64,000 bases of DNA from Seohaeicola saemankumensis (GCF_042678485.1 NZ_JBHTKR010000004.1:372001-436000), one strand, 5' to 3'; shown: positions 16,189-25,361, counted from the first letter of the stretch. The notes: generated by a model from the letters alone, not told the origin. A program made the numbers and translations.

Positions 16189-17133
16189 TCAGGTCAGGAT
16201 GGCCAGCAGCGCGCTGAGGGTAAAGAACGCGCCCGCTGTCGCGCCCAGCAGCGCGATGGATGCGATGCCCTCATGCCCGTAATCCTGGGCCAGAAGCGTG
16301 TAGATCCCGAACATCGGCATGGCCATGGACAGGACCACCGCAACGGCCATGTCGCCTGACAGCAGCGGCAGGCCGATCAAGGGCAGCGTAAGCAGGACAA
16401 GCCCGGCCATCGCCGGGCTGACCAGCAGCTTGCCTGCCACGATCTGCGCCGCCAGTGACCGCTGCCCGACGACAGGCAACCCCACGAGCGAGCCGCCGAT
16501 GACGAACAGCGCGATGGCGGAAGAAGAGGTGGCCAGTACCTCCATCAACCGTGTGATCATCTGCGGTACGGGCAGGCCCGAAAGCATCACCAGCAGCCCC
16601 AGCATCAGCCCGATCACCATGGGCCGGCGCAGGACGCCCAGGATGATTCCCCCCGCGATCCGCAGCAGCGATTTGCCATGTCGGTCGCGTGACGCCTCAA
16701 GGAAGATCAGGCAAAGCGGGATCAGCAGAAAATTCTCGACCACCATGTTCAGCGCCAGCACGACACCCGCCAGATCGGGGAACACCAGCAGCATCACCGG
16801 ATAACCCACAAAGCCTGAATTCGGGCAGGTCGATCCCATGACCGCTATGGCGCGCCGCGCCGGCCCGGTGCCTTGCAGGGTGAACCACAGGTAAGTGACG
16901 CCAATCGTCAGCAATCCGGCCAGTGCGAAGACAACCACATATCCAAGGTTCAGCACCTCGTTCAGATCGCGTGTCGCCACCGTGTTGAACAGCAGCGCAG
17001 GCAAGGCGATGTTCAGGACATACTTGCCCAGCGTCTTCATGTCCGAAGCGGCAAAAAGCCCTGCACGCACGGCGCCATACCCTATGCCGATCAGCGCGAA
17101 GATCGGAAAGGTGATGGTCAGGATCGCGCCCAA
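16189..17133 (-). CDS. AEC-family transporter (auxin efflux carrier-like)
   Basis: A 314-residue membrane protein with about ten helices in two halves. FALIGIGYGAVRAGLFAASD and STCPNSGFVGYPVMLLVFPD are family marks. The substrate is not known; bacterial relatives export malate or other organic acids. Translation most likely starts at a TTG (17133) just after the aroC stop, since no in-frame ATG or GTG is close by, suggesting coupling to aroC. Confidence 0.86.
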   Translation of the reverse strand: MGAILTITFPIFALIGIGYGAVRAGLFAASDMKTLGKYVLNIALPALLFNTVATRDLNEVLNLGYVVVFALAGLLTIGVTYLWFTLQGTGPARRAIAVMGSTCPNSGFVGYPVMLLVFPDLAGVVLALNMVVENFLLIPLCLIFLEASRDRHGKSLLRIAGGIILGVLRRPMVIGLMLGLLVMLSGLPVPQMITRLMEVLATSSSAIALFVIGGSLVGLPVVGQRSLAAQIVAGKLLVSPAMAGLVLLTLPLIGLPLLSGDMAVAVVLSMAMPMFGIYTLLAQDYGHEGIASIALLGATAGAFFTLSALLAILT

Positions 17134-17136
17134 GGT

Positions 17137-18252
17137 TCAGCCGATACGGCCACGCGTCTCGCCGACGGCGCCGCCGATCTGGCCGCGATGCAGCAGGATG
17201 TGATCCAGGATCACGCAGGCCATCATCGCCTCGCCCACAGGAACGGCGCGGATGCCGACGCAAGGGTCGTGCCGTCCCTTGGTGATGATTTCGGCCGCCT
17301 GACCGCCCTTGGTGATCGTCTGTCTGGCTTTGAGGATCGACGATGTCGGCTTGACCGCAAAGCGAACGACAATGTCCTGCCCGGTCGAGATCCCGCCAAG
17401 GATGCCGCCTGCATGGTTGGACGAATAGACCGGCTTGCCATCATTCCCGAGGAAGATCTCATCGGCGTTTTCTTCGCCGGTCAGCATCGCGGCGGCCATC
17501 CCTTCGCCGATTTCCACGCCTTTGACAGCATTGATCGACATCATCGCAGCGGCCAGATCAGTGTCTAACTTGCCATAAACCGGCGCCCCAAGCCCCGCAG
17601 GCACACCCCGCGCAACCACCTCGATGATCGCGCCGACCGAATTGCCGGACTTGCGCAGACCATCCAGGTAATCGGCCCATTCAGCGGCGGCCACGGCATC
17701 AGGCGTCCAGAACGGGTTCTGGTCGATCTGGTCCCAGTCGAACCGATCGCGGTCGATCCCATGCGGGCCGATCTGCGTCATGTAGCCGGTGATCTGCACT
17801 TCGGGTGCAAGTGTCGCAAGTGCCGCCCGCGCAAGGCCGCCTGCCGCCACCCGCGCCGCCGTTTCGCGCGCCGACGATCGCCCCCCGCCGCGATAGTCTC
17901 GTACACCGTATTTCTGCCAATAGGTGATATCGGCATGGCCGGGGCGGAATTTCTCGGCGATATCGCCGTAATCCTTGGATCGCTGGTCGGTATTCTCGAT
18001 CATCAGCTGCACGGGTGTGCCGGTTGTCTGTCCTTCGAACACGCCGGACAGGATGCGCACCTCGTCCGCTTCGCGCCGCTGTGTCGTGTATTTGTTCTGC
18101 CCCGGCTTGCGCTTGTCCAGCCAATGCTGGATCAGGCTTTCGGTGATCGCGACACCCGGCGGGCAACCGTCCACGGTGGCACCCAACGCAGGCCCGTGGC
18201 TTTCGCCCCAGGTGGTCACGCGGAACAGATGGCCGAAGCTGTTCATGCTCAT
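17137..18252 (-). CDS. aroC: Chorismate synthase
   Basis: Last step of the shikimate pathway, making chorismate from 5-enolpyruvylshikimate 3-phosphate with reduced FMN. 371 residues. Conserved blocks: FGHLFRVTTWGESHGPALG, DYRGGGRSSARETAARVAAG, and STGQDIVVRFAVKPTSSI followed by GRHDPCVGIRAVPV. The ATG at 18252 has AAAGGAG 8 bases upstream, better than the GTG three codons earlier. It is divergent from the TPP riboswitch/thiBPQ unit. Confidence 0.96.
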   Translation of the reverse strand: MSMNSFGHLFRVTTWGESHGPALGATVDGCPPGVAITESLIQHWLDKRKPGQNKYTTQRREADEVRILSGVFEGQTTGTPVQLMIENTDQRSKDYGDIAEKFRPGHADITYWQKYGVRDYRGGGRSSARETAARVAAGGLARAALATLAPEVQITGYMTQIGPHGIDRDRFDWDQIDQNPFWTPDAVAAAEWADYLDGLRKSGNSVGAIIEVVARGVPAGLGAPVYGKLDTDLAAAMMSINAVKGVEIGEGMAAAMLTGEENADEIFLGNDGKPVYSSNHAGGILGGISTGQDIVVRFAVKPTSSILKARQTITKGGQAAEIITKGRHDPCVGIRAVPVGEAMMACVILDHILLHRGQIGGAVGETRGRIG

Positions 18253-18348
18253 GTGCAGCACTCCTTTGCGGCAGGTCTAGCGGGGCGCTTGACCTGTCTC
18301 AAGCGGTTTTGCCTTGATGGGGCCGGGCTGCGGCACTAGGGTCGCGCT

Positions 18349-18481
18349 TACCTCGGGGTGCATGGCCAGACGCCACGCTGAGATGCCGCATGGCAAACCC
18401 GTTGAACCTGAACCGGTTAGACCCGGCGGAGGGAAGGTATGGACGCCCTCCACACTCGCCCGATGCCCGGATCGTTGGAGG
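18349..18481 (+). ncRNA. TPP riboswitch and expression platform before thiB
   Basis: The aptamer (18349-18439) has the conserved THI-box elements: CTCGGGGTGC, GCTGAGATG, ACCCGTTGAACCTGA and CCGGTTAGACCCGGCGGAGG. P1 can form between TACCT (18349-18353) and AGGTA (18435-18439). Downstream, CCTCCA (18447-18452) can pair with TGGAGG (18476-18481), which is the thiB Shine-Dalgarno. GGAGGG (18428-18433) within the aptamer can pair instead with CCCTCC (18446-18451). This points to translational shut-off when TPP is bound. Confidence 0.93.
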
Positions 18482-18486
18482 ATCGA

Positions 18487-19464
18487 ATGAAGCCGCATCT
18501 TGTGATTGCCACCTTTCTTGCTGCCGGGCCTGCCTTGGCCCAGACCCCGGAACTGACCGTCTATACCTATGACAGTTTCGTCTCCGATTGGGGGCCCGGA
18601 CCCGCCGTGAAGCAAGCCTTCGAGGCCGAATGCGGCTGCATCATCAATCTGGTGGGCGCGGGCGACGGGGCGGCCCTTTTGGGGCGGCTCAAGCTGGAAG
18701 GGGCGCGCAGCGATGCCGATATCGTGCTGGGGCTGGACACCGGGCTGATTGCCGCCGCACTTCAGACGGGCCTGTTCATGGCCCACACGATCGAGACCGA
18801 TCTGGACCTGCCCCTGGAATGGACCGATCCGCTGTTTCTGCCTTATGACTGGGGTTACTTCGCCTTCGTAGGCAATCGTGGCGCCGCGCAGCCTGCCGAT
18901 TTCCGCGAACTGGCAGCCAGCGACCTGAAGATCGTGATCCAGGATCCGCGTTCCTCGACCCCCGGTCTTGGTTTGCTGATGTGGGTCAAATCCGCCTATG
19001 GCGATGAAGCCCCCGCGATCTGGGAGGGGCTGGCCGACAATATCGTGACCGTGACTCCCGGCTGGTCCGAGGCTTACGGCCTGTTCCTGGAAGGTGAGGC
19101 CGATCTGGTCCTGTCCTACACCACCTCGCCCGCCTATCACCTGATTGCCGAGGAAGATGACAGCAAGGTGGCCCTTCCCTTCACCGAAGGTCACTACATG
19201 CAGATCGAGGTTGCGGGCAAGCTGGCGGCAACCGACCAGCCTGAACTGGCGGATCAATTTCTGCGTTTCATGCTGGGCGAGACGTTCCAGTCGATCATTC
19301 CGACAACCAATTGGATGTATCCCGTGGTGTTGCCACAGGCAGGTCTTCCTGATGGCTTTTCGACACTGATACAGCCCGAAAAGGCGATCTTGGCGCCAAT
19401 CGACCAGGCCGATGCGCTGCGTGATCTGGCGCTGGACGAATGGCTGCGCGCCCTGTCCCGTTAG
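18487..19464 (+). CDS. thiB: Thiamine ABC transporter, substrate-binding protein
   Basis: Periplasmic binding protein of 325 residues that delivers thiamine or its phosphates to ThiPQ. Signal peptide MKPHLVIATFLAAGPALA, cut before QTPELTVYTYDSF. DADIVLGLDTGL, PYDWGYFAFVG and VTPGWSEAYGLFLEGEADLV follow the ThiB/TbpA pattern. The ATG at 18487 follows TTGGAGGATCGA. It is under the TPP riboswitch, which supports the assignment. The end overlaps thiP by 25 bases. Confidence 0.94.
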   Translation: MKPHLVIATFLAAGPALAQTPELTVYTYDSFVSDWGPGPAVKQAFEAECGCIINLVGAGDGAALLGRLKLEGARSDADIVLGLDTGLIAAALQTGLFMAHTIETDLDLPLEWTDPLFLPYDWGYFAFVGNRGAAQPADFRELAASDLKIVIQDPRSSTPGLGLLMWVKSAYGDEAPAIWEGLADNIVTVTPGWSEAYGLFLEGEADLVLSYTTSPAYHLIAEEDDSKVALPFTEGHYMQIEVAGKLAATDQPELADQFLRFMLGETFQSIIPTTNWMYPVVLPQAGLPDGFSTLIQPEKAILAPIDQADALRDLALDEWLRALSR

Positions 19465-21005
19465 GCCGGAACCCGGCCGGGCGCTGGGCCGGTTGGGCCG
19501 TGGCCTGCATGCTTGTGGCCTTCGTGGCGCTGCCGCTGGCGGCCGTGTTCTGGCGTGCCAGTGCAGCAAGCCTGCCCGGCCCCGCGGACTGGGCCGCTGT
19601 GCGTTTCACGCTGTCTCAGGCGGTTCTGTCCGCCCTTTTCAGCGTGACCCTGGCAATTCCCGTTGCCCGCGCCCTGGCGCGCCGCCAGTTTCCGGGCCGG
19701 GGGATCTTGATCACGCTGATGGGTGCGCCCTTCATCCTGCCCGTCATCGTGGCGGTGCTGGGGTTGCTGGCGGTTTTCGGACGGTCTGGTATCATCAATC
19801 AGGCGCTGGCCTGGATCGGCCTGCCACCGGTACAGATCTATGGCTTGCACGGGGTCGTGCTGGCGCATGTCTTCTTCAACCTGCCATTGGCAACCCGTAT
19901 CCTGTTGCAGGGCTGGCAGGGCATTCCCGCAGAAAGGTTCCGTCTTGCGGCGAGCCTTGGCTGCCAGCCGCGGGATGTGTTTCGCCTTTTGGAATGGCCG
20001 ATGCTGCGCGCGACATTGCCCGGTGCGGCACTTCTTGTCTTTGCAATCTGTCTGAGCAGCTTTGCTGTCGCTCTGACCCTTGGCGGTGGCCCGCGTGCGA
20101 CAACGGTTGAACTGGCGATCTACCAGGCGTTCCGGCTTGATTTCGATCTGGCGCGCGCGGCGGTCCTGTCTGTCTTGCAGATGGCGATCGTGATGCTGGC
20201 CGCAAGTCTGGCCTTGCGCCTGAGCCTTCTGGATGGCTTCGGGCGCGGCCTGGACCGGGTCCCGCGCAGGTGGGAGGCCGAGCAATGGCCGTTGCGGATA
20301 CTGGACAGCCTTGCGCTGATGCTGGCGGCGCTGTTTCTCTTGTTGCCTCTGGGTGCTGTAGTCTGGCGCGGACTGTCCGGGCTGGACGCGCTGCCGATAC
20401 AGGTCTGGCGCGCTGCCGGGGTGTCCCTTGTGATGGCCTTGTCATCTACTTTTCTGACCGTGACCATGGCGCTTTCGCTGGCCCATCTTGCCCTGCAGCG
20501 CCGCAGGATCGAGGCATTGGGGCTGCTGGGCATTGCGGCCTCCCCATTGGTGATCGGAACGGGGCTGTTTCTGCTGATCAACCCTTTCGGTGATCCGGCG
20601 CGCTGGGCCTTTGCCGTGACGGTGCTGGTCAACGCGATGGCCGCGCTGCCTTTTGCCCTGCGTGTCATGGCGCCGGCCTTGCGGGATATCGAGCGTGATT
20701 TCGGACCGCTGGCCGACAGTCTTGGCATGACAGGTCTTTCCCGGTTGCGCGGTCTGACCCTGCCCCGCCTGCGCCGCCCACTGGGGTTTTCAGCCGGGCT
20801 TGCGGCGGCACTTTCGATGGGTGATCTTGGTGTGATTGCGCTTTTTGCCGATCCGGAACGCGCGACGCTGCCACTTCAGATCCTGCGGCTCATGGGGGCC
20901 TACCGGATGGACGCCGCTGCAGGGGCAGGATTGATTCTGCTGGTGTTCAGCTTGTTGCTGTTCTGGCTGTTCGACCAGGGAGGGCGCCGCGATGCTGACA
21001 CTTGA
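19440..21005 (+). CDS. thiP: Thiamine ABC transporter, permease
   Basis: A 521-residue permease with two homologous halves, about twelve membrane helices in all. The EAA-type loops are in RFRLAASLGCQPRDVFRLLE (first half) and LADSLGMTGLSRLRGLTLPR (second half), which contact ThiQ. The overlap with both neighbours (25 bases with thiB, 14 with thiQ) indicates coupled translation. Order and regulation match thiBPQ of enteric bacteria. Confidence 0.94.
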   Translation: MAARPVPLGRNPAGRWAGWAVACMLVAFVALPLAAVFWRASAASLPGPADWAAVRFTLSQAVLSALFSVTLAIPVARALARRQFPGRGILITLMGAPFILPVIVAVLGLLAVFGRSGIINQALAWIGLPPVQIYGLHGVVLAHVFFNLPLATRILLQGWQGIPAERFRLAASLGCQPRDVFRLLEWPMLRATLPGAALLVFAICLSSFAVALTLGGGPRATTVELAIYQAFRLDFDLARAAVLSVLQMAIVMLAASLALRLSLLDGFGRGLDRVPRRWEAEQWPLRILDSLALMLAALFLLLPLGAVVWRGLSGLDALPIQVWRAAGVSLVMALSSTFLTVTMALSLAHLALQRRRIEALGLLGIAASPLVIGTGLFLLINPFGDPARWAFAVTVLVNAMAALPFALRVMAPALRDIERDFGPLADSLGMTGLSRLRGLTLPRLRRPLGFSAGLAAALSMGDLGVIALFADPERATLPLQILRLMGAYRMDAAAGAGLILLVFSLLLFWLFDQGGRRDADT

Positions 21006-21687
21006 AAGGCTTGAGATCCGGCAGGATGCCTTTGCCTTGCGTGCCGATCTGTCGCTTGCGGCAGGCGCGGTCGTGGCCATCATTGGTCCTTCAGGCGCAG
21101 GAAAATCGACGCTTTTGAATGTCATCGCAGGGTTCTTCCAGACGGCGCTGGGTCGTGTGCTGTGGGACGGGCAGGACATCACGAACCTGCCGCCGGCAAA
21201 ACGTCCGGTGGCCATGCTGTTTCAAGACAACAACCTGTTTCCGCACCTGACCGTCGCGCAGAACGTCGGCTTGGGGATCCGGCCAGACCTGCGATTGTCC
21301 GAAAAGGATCAGCTGCGTGTGTCGCAAGCCTTGCAGCGCGTCGGTCTTGACGGCTACGGCGCGCGCAAGCCCGGTTCCTTGTCCGGAGGGCAGCAGGGGC
21401 GCGTGGCCCTTGCGCGCGTACTGGTGCAGCGCCGCCCCTTGATCCTGCTGGACGAACCATTCGCGGCCCTGGGGCCGGCCCTGAAATCCGAGATGCTTGA
21501 TCTTGTGGCGCACCTTGCCTTGGAAACTGGCGCTACCTTGCTGATGGTCAGTCACGATCCATCCGACGCCCGCAAGATTGCGCCCCAGACGATTCTGGTG
21601 GCGGATGGCATCGCCCTCCCGCCACAGCCCACCGCGGCGCTGCTGGACAACCCACCTCCGGCTTTGGTCGCCTATCTGGGCGAGTAA
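20992..21687 (+). CDS. thiQ: Thiamine ABC transporter, ATPase
   Basis: A 231-residue ABC ATPase. Walker A GPSGAGKST, Q-loop MLFQDNNLFPHLTVAQNV, signature LSGGQQGR, Walker B LILLDEPFAALGP and switch His in MVSHDPSDA. It powers uptake through ThiP. The gene is followed 14 bases later by a bidirectional terminator that it shares with petC. Confidence 0.95.
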   Translation: MLTLERLEIRQDAFALRADLSLAAGAVVAIIGPSGAGKSTLLNVIAGFFQTALGRVLWDGQDITNLPPAKRPVAMLFQDNNLFPHLTVAQNVGLGIRPDLRLSEKDQLRVSQALQRVGLDGYGARKPGSLSGGQQGRVALARVLVQRRPLILLDEPFAALGPALKSEMLDLVAHLALETGATLLMVSHDPSDARKIAPQTILVADGIALPPQPTAALLDNPPPALVAYLGE

Positions 21688-21701
21688 GCTACGCGCCAAA
21701 G

Positions 21702-21729
21702 AAAAACCCCGCACAAGGCGGGGTTTTCC
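21702..21729. terminator. Bidirectional terminator between thiQ and petC
   Basis: AAAACCCCGC (21703-21712), loop ACAAG, GCGGGGTTTT (21718-21727). A-run on one side and T-run on the other, so it can end both converging operons. Confidence 0.9.
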
Positions 21730-21751
21730 AGTTCGACCGATCCGAAAAAGA

Positions 21752-22543
21752 TCAGGTGTTCTTTTCCTTGCGCTTCACGGGCATCCAGATCCGCTTGTTG
21801 GTCAGATACAGCAGGACCGTCAGCACCGACAGGAACAGCACGGCGACGAAGCCGGTCTGCTTGCGGGCCATCATCTTGGGTTCCGCAGTCCACATCAGGA
21901 AAGCCGAGACATCTTCCGCCACCGATTCCATTGCGTTGCTGTGACCATCTGCGAATTCCAGCTGATCCTCGTAAAGCGGGGGCGCCATGCCGATCCAGCC
22001 ACCGGGGAATGCCGTGTTCTCATAGAGTGTGGTTCCGGCCTCGACCTTTTCCTCGCCCGTGTAACCCATGAGCAGCGAATGGATATACTCCGGGCCGCCC
22101 ATGCCCTTGAACAGCTGGTTCAGACCGCTGCCATAGGGGCCGTGGAAACCGGCGCGTGCCTTCGCCATCAAAGACAGGTCAGGGGCGTTCGACAGGTTCG
22201 ATTCCGGGAAATGATCGGTTTCGGTGCGCGGACGGAAATCGTCCAGTTCGGCATCGAAAATCTCGAACTGGCCGGCATAGGCACGCACCTGATCTTCGGG
22301 CAGCTGGGGGCCACCTTCGTCTGCAAGTGTGCGCAGGGGCACGAATTTCAGGCCGTGGCACGCTGCACACACTTCGGTATAGACCTGCAGGCCGCGCTGA
22401 AGCTGGTTCTGATCGAAGGACCCGAAGGGCCCTTCAAACGAGAAGTCCACATCTTCGACATGGCCAGCGGCTCCGGCTGCCATCGCCGCCCCACCCGAAA
22501 GGGTCAGGGCAGCAACTGCGGCAATCGCAATTTTTCTCATCAT
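21752..22543 (-). CDS. petC: Cytochrome c1 of the bc1 complex
   Basis: Haem c subunit of ubiquinol:cytochrome c oxidoreductase, in the periplasm with a C-terminal anchor. 263 residues from the ATG pair near 22543. Signal peptide to about residue 22 (LSGGAAMAAGA). Haem-binding CAACHGLKFVPLR, and the C-terminal helix QTGFVAVLFLSVLTVLLYL then positively charged KRIWMPVKRKEKN. The axial-methionine region lies in WIGMAPPLYEDQLEF or nearby. Third gene of petABC; 16 bases separate it from petB. Confidence 0.96.
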   Translation of the reverse strand: MMRKIAIAAVAALTLSGGAAMAAGAAGHVEDVDFSFEGPFGSFDQNQLQRGLQVYTEVCAACHGLKFVPLRTLADEGGPQLPEDQVRAYAGQFEIFDAELDDFRPRTETDHFPESNLSNAPDLSLMAKARAGFHGPYGSGLNQLFKGMGGPEYIHSLLMGYTGEEKVEAGTTLYENTAFPGGWIGMAPPLYEDQLEFADGHSNAMESVAEDVSAFLMWTAEPKMMARKQTGFVAVLFLSVLTVLLYLTNKRIWMPVKRKEKNT

Positions 22544-22559
22544 GATCCCTATTCCTTTC

Positions 22560-23885
22560 TTATTCGGCAGGGGTGCCGGACGTCGCACCGTAATGCGCGT
22601 TGAAGTCTTCTTCGATTGTCGCAGGCGCGGCCTGCGGCTTTTCGATGACGCCCAGAAGCGGCAGGATCACCAGGAAGTAGGCGAACCAGTAGGCCGAAGC
22701 GATCAGCGAGATCGTTGCATAGGGCTCCTCGGCCGGCATCGCGCCAACCCAGGTCAGCACCACGAAGTCAACGCACAGCAGCGCAAACCACCACTTGAAC
22801 ATCGGACGGTACCGGCCCGAACGCACGCGGCTGGTGTCCAGCCAGGGCGCCAGCGCCATCACGGCGATTGCACCGAACATCGCCAGGACGCCGAAGAACT
22901 TGGCGTCGATGATGCCACCGGTGATCCAGTCCGCGAACATCACGACCCAGACATCGGCGGTAAAGGCGCGCAGGATCGCGTAGAACGGCAGGAAGTACCA
23001 TTCCGGAACGATATGTGCAGGCGTCGCCAGTGCGTTTGCTTCGATGTAGTTGTCGGGGTGACCCAGGTAGTTGGGCATGAAGCCGACGATCGCGAAGAAG
23101 ACCACCATGATGAAGGCCAGCGCGAACAGGTCCTTCATCACGAAATAGGGCCAGAACGGCAGCGTGTCTTTTGCGGCATCTTCCTTGGAGGTGCGGCGCA
23201 CTTCAACCCCGGTCGGGTTGTTGTTGCCGGTCGTGTGGAAGGCCCAGATATGCACGGCAACCAGGGCCGCGATCACGAAGGGCAGCAGATAGTGCAGCGA
23301 GAAGAAGCGGTTCAGCGTGGCGTTGTCCACGGCAGGTCCGCCCAGAAGCCAGGTCTGGATCGGCTCGCCGATGAAGGGAATCGCGCCGAACAGGCCGGTG
23401 ATCACAGTTGCACCCCAGAACGACATCTGGCCCCAGGGCAGAACGTAGCCCATGAAGGCGGTCGCCATCATCAGCAGATAGATCAGCATGCCGATGATCC
23501 AGGTGATCTCGCGCGGGGCCTTGTAGCTGCCGTAGTAGAGACCGCGGAAGATGTGCAGGTAAACGGCAACGAAGAACAGCGATGCGCCGTTCTGGTGCAG
23601 GTAGCGCAGCATGTGGCCCCCGTTCACGTTCCGCATGATGTGCTCGACCGAGGCGAATGCCAGGTCGACATGCGGGGTATAGTGCATCACCAGGATGATG
23701 CCGGTCACGATCTGCATAGCAAGGCAGAAGGTCAACACGATGCCCCAGATCCACATCCAGTTCAGGTTCTTGGGCGTGGGGATCATGATCGTGTCATACA
23801 GAAGACCCACGATGGGCAGGCGCGAATGCAGCCACTTTTCTCCACCGGTCTTGGGTTCGTAATGGTCGTGAGGAATTCCAGCCAT
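22560..23885 (-). CDS. petB: Cytochrome b of the bc1 complex
   Basis: Membrane core of the bc1 complex with both quinone sites; 441 residues, eight helices. Haem histidine contexts: GGHMLRYLHQNGASLFFVAV with YLHIFRGLYYGSYK, and RFFSLHYLLPFV with HIWAFHTTGNNNP. The Qo-site motif PEWYFLPFYAILR is intact. Proton is translocated via the Q-cycle. Overlap and spacing show it lies between petA and petC in one transcript. Confidence 0.97.
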   Translation of the reverse strand: MAGIPHDHYEPKTGGEKWLHSRLPIVGLLYDTIMIPTPKNLNWMWIWGIVLTFCLAMQIVTGIILVMHYTPHVDLAFASVEHIMRNVNGGHMLRYLHQNGASLFFVAVYLHIFRGLYYGSYKAPREITWIIGMLIYLLMMATAFMGYVLPWGQMSFWGATVITGLFGAIPFIGEPIQTWLLGGPAVDNATLNRFFSLHYLLPFVIAALVAVHIWAFHTTGNNNPTGVEVRRTSKEDAAKDTLPFWPYFVMKDLFALAFIMVVFFAIVGFMPNYLGHPDNYIEANALATPAHIVPEWYFLPFYAILRAFTADVWVVMFADWITGGIIDAKFFGVLAMFGAIAVMALAPWLDTSRVRSGRYRPMFKWWFALLCVDFVVLTWVGAMPAEEPYATISLIASAYWFAYFLVILPLLGVIEKPQAAPATIEEDFNAHYGATSGTPAE

Positions 23886-23897
23886 GTTGCTTTTCCT

Positions 23898-24458
23898 TTA
23901 ACCCAGCTTGATCGTTGTTTCGTCTTCGAAGGCGGCAACGGGAATCCACAGGTTCTGTGGTGCCGGTCCGCGGCGGATTCGACCGGCGCTATCGTAGTGA
24001 GAGCCGTGGCAGGGGCAGAACCAGCCGCCGAAATCGCCCGATCCGTCACCGATGGGCACGCAGCCCAGGTGCGTGCAGACGCCGATCATCACCAGCCATT
24101 CGCCGGCTTCGTCCAGCGTGCGGTTCTGGTCGGATGCGTCCAGCGACATGTCGTTGCGGTTCTGCGCGTTCTGGTCGGGAAGCTGGCTCAGCTCGACTGC
24201 GCGGGCCTCTGCGATTTCCGCTTCCGTGCGGCGACGGATGAACACGGGCTTGCCCAGCCATTTCACTGTCAACTGGGTGCCGGGCTCTACGCCGGACACA
24301 TCGACACGAATCGATGAAAGGGCCTGAACGTCTGCCGAAGGGTTCATCTGGTTGACCAGCGGCCAGATGGCTGCACCTGCGGTTACGGCACCGGCGCCAG
24401 CGGTGGCATAATAAAGGAAATCTCTGCGGGTGCCTTCGTGATCTTCTGCGTGTGACAC
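23898..24458 (-). CDS. petA: Rieske iron-sulfur protein of the bc1 complex
   Basis: 186 residues. The N-terminus contains GTRRDFLYYATAGAGAVTAG, a twin-arginine signal anchor. Cluster ligands are in CTHLGCVPIG and CPCHGSHYDSAGR; the hinge MNPSADVQALSSI follows the helix. It starts with GTG (24458), preceded by GGAGAAAACCTC at proper distance; extending upstream would add residues with no counterpart in Rhodobacter Rieske proteins, which are about this length. First gene of petABC; the 250 bases upstream are shared with a divergent barrel-protein gene. Confidence 0.96.
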   Translation of the reverse strand: MSHAEDHEGTRRDFLYYATAGAGAVTAGAAIWPLVNQMNPSADVQALSSIRVDVSGVEPGTQLTVKWLGKPVFIRRRTEAEIAEARAVELSQLPDQNAQNRNDMSLDASDQNRTLDEAGEWLVMIGVCTHLGCVPIGDGSGDFGGWFCPCHGSHYDSAGRIRRGPAPQNLWIPVAAFEDETTIKLG

Positions 24459-24612
24459 GAGGTTTTCTCCATTCCAGGGCCGAACAGGCCATATACATGT
24501 TCTGGCCGCGACAAGCGCAGCCTTTCCGACGCGGTATGTAGCGGGGCTACCCCGTCTCGTCCAGCGGACAATGGCCCCATGTGACAAACTGCGACTTTTG
24601 GCGCAACCCTGT

Positions 24613-24668
24613 GATATTGTGGCGTCGCCGGCGTGCCACTATGGTAACAGCCGGACGGTTACAATATC
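24613..24668. promoter_or_regulatory. Nested inverted repeats in the petA upstream region
   Basis: GATATTGT (24613-24620) is a perfect inverse of ACAATATC (24661-24668). Inside lies GTAAC (24644-24648) with GTTAC (24658-24662). It sits about 155-210 bases from the petA start and 43 bases before the barrel gene, so it could regulate either. No promoter is evident by eye. Confidence 0.3.
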
Positions 24669-24710
24669 GTAAGCCCCACAGATCCCCTCGGACGCCCGAA
24701 AGATGATGCC

Positions 24711-25361
24711 ATGCGAAACACGATCTCAGCCGCTGCCACCGCCCTTGCCCTGACGGCCACGCCGCTGATGGCGGAAACCGAGATCAGCGTCTACGGCGGC
24801 TGGCAGACCGCGCCGCACAGCTCGGTCAGCGGGCAACGTGCCGATGGATCGACCTTTGACGAGAATATCGGCTGGGATGGAAAGTCGTTGTCCATGCCGC
24901 CCTATTACGGTCTGCGCGCGATGTGGTGGCAGCCGAACAATATCGGCTACGGTATCGAAGTGACCCATGCCAAGTTCTACGCCCCCGCCGGAGAGATGCC
25001 CGCAGGGTTTTCCCGGCTGGAATTCACGGACGGGCACAATATCGTCACGGCCAATGTGATGAAACGCTGGCCCGGCCAATGGGCTGACCGGTTCACACCC
25101 TATGTGGGAGCGGGGATCGGCATTGCCGTGCCGCATGTCGATGTCACCGAAAACGGAAACCGAACCTACGAATATCAGTATACCGGGCCGGCGCTGCGCC
25201 TGACGGCGGGAGCATCCTATGAGCTAAACGCCCGCTGGGCCGCCTTTGGTGAATACCAGTTCACCATTTCGGACAATGAGGCGGATCTGGAAGGTGGCGG
25301 CACGCTGGATACCAGGCTGATCAGCAATGCGCTGAATGTCGGATTGTCGTTCCGCTTCTGA
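24711..25361 (+). CDS. Outer-membrane beta-barrel protein, possibly lipid A oxidase-like
   Basis: 216 residues. Signal peptide MRNTISAAATALALTATPLM ending MAETE. The rest alternates polar and apolar residues, with barrel landmarks EISVYGGWQTAPHSSVSG, PPYYGLRAMWW, FTPYVGAGIGIAVPHVDV and the terminal aromatic LNVGLSFRF expected for an outer-membrane C-terminus. The pattern resembles proteins annotated as lipid A oxidase (LpxQ) in alphaproteobacteria, but I cannot confirm this from motifs. A terminator follows 20 bases after the stop. Confidence 0.75.
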   Translation: MRNTISAAATALALTATPLMAETEISVYGGWQTAPHSSVSGQRADGSTFDENIGWDGKSLSMPPYYGLRAMWWQPNNIGYGIEVTHAKFYAPAGEMPAGFSRLEFTDGHNIVTANVMKRWPGQWADRFTPYVGAGIGIAVPHVDVTENGNRTYEYQYTGPALRLTAGASYELNARWAAFGEYQFTISDNEADLEGGGTLDTRLISNALNVGLSFRF

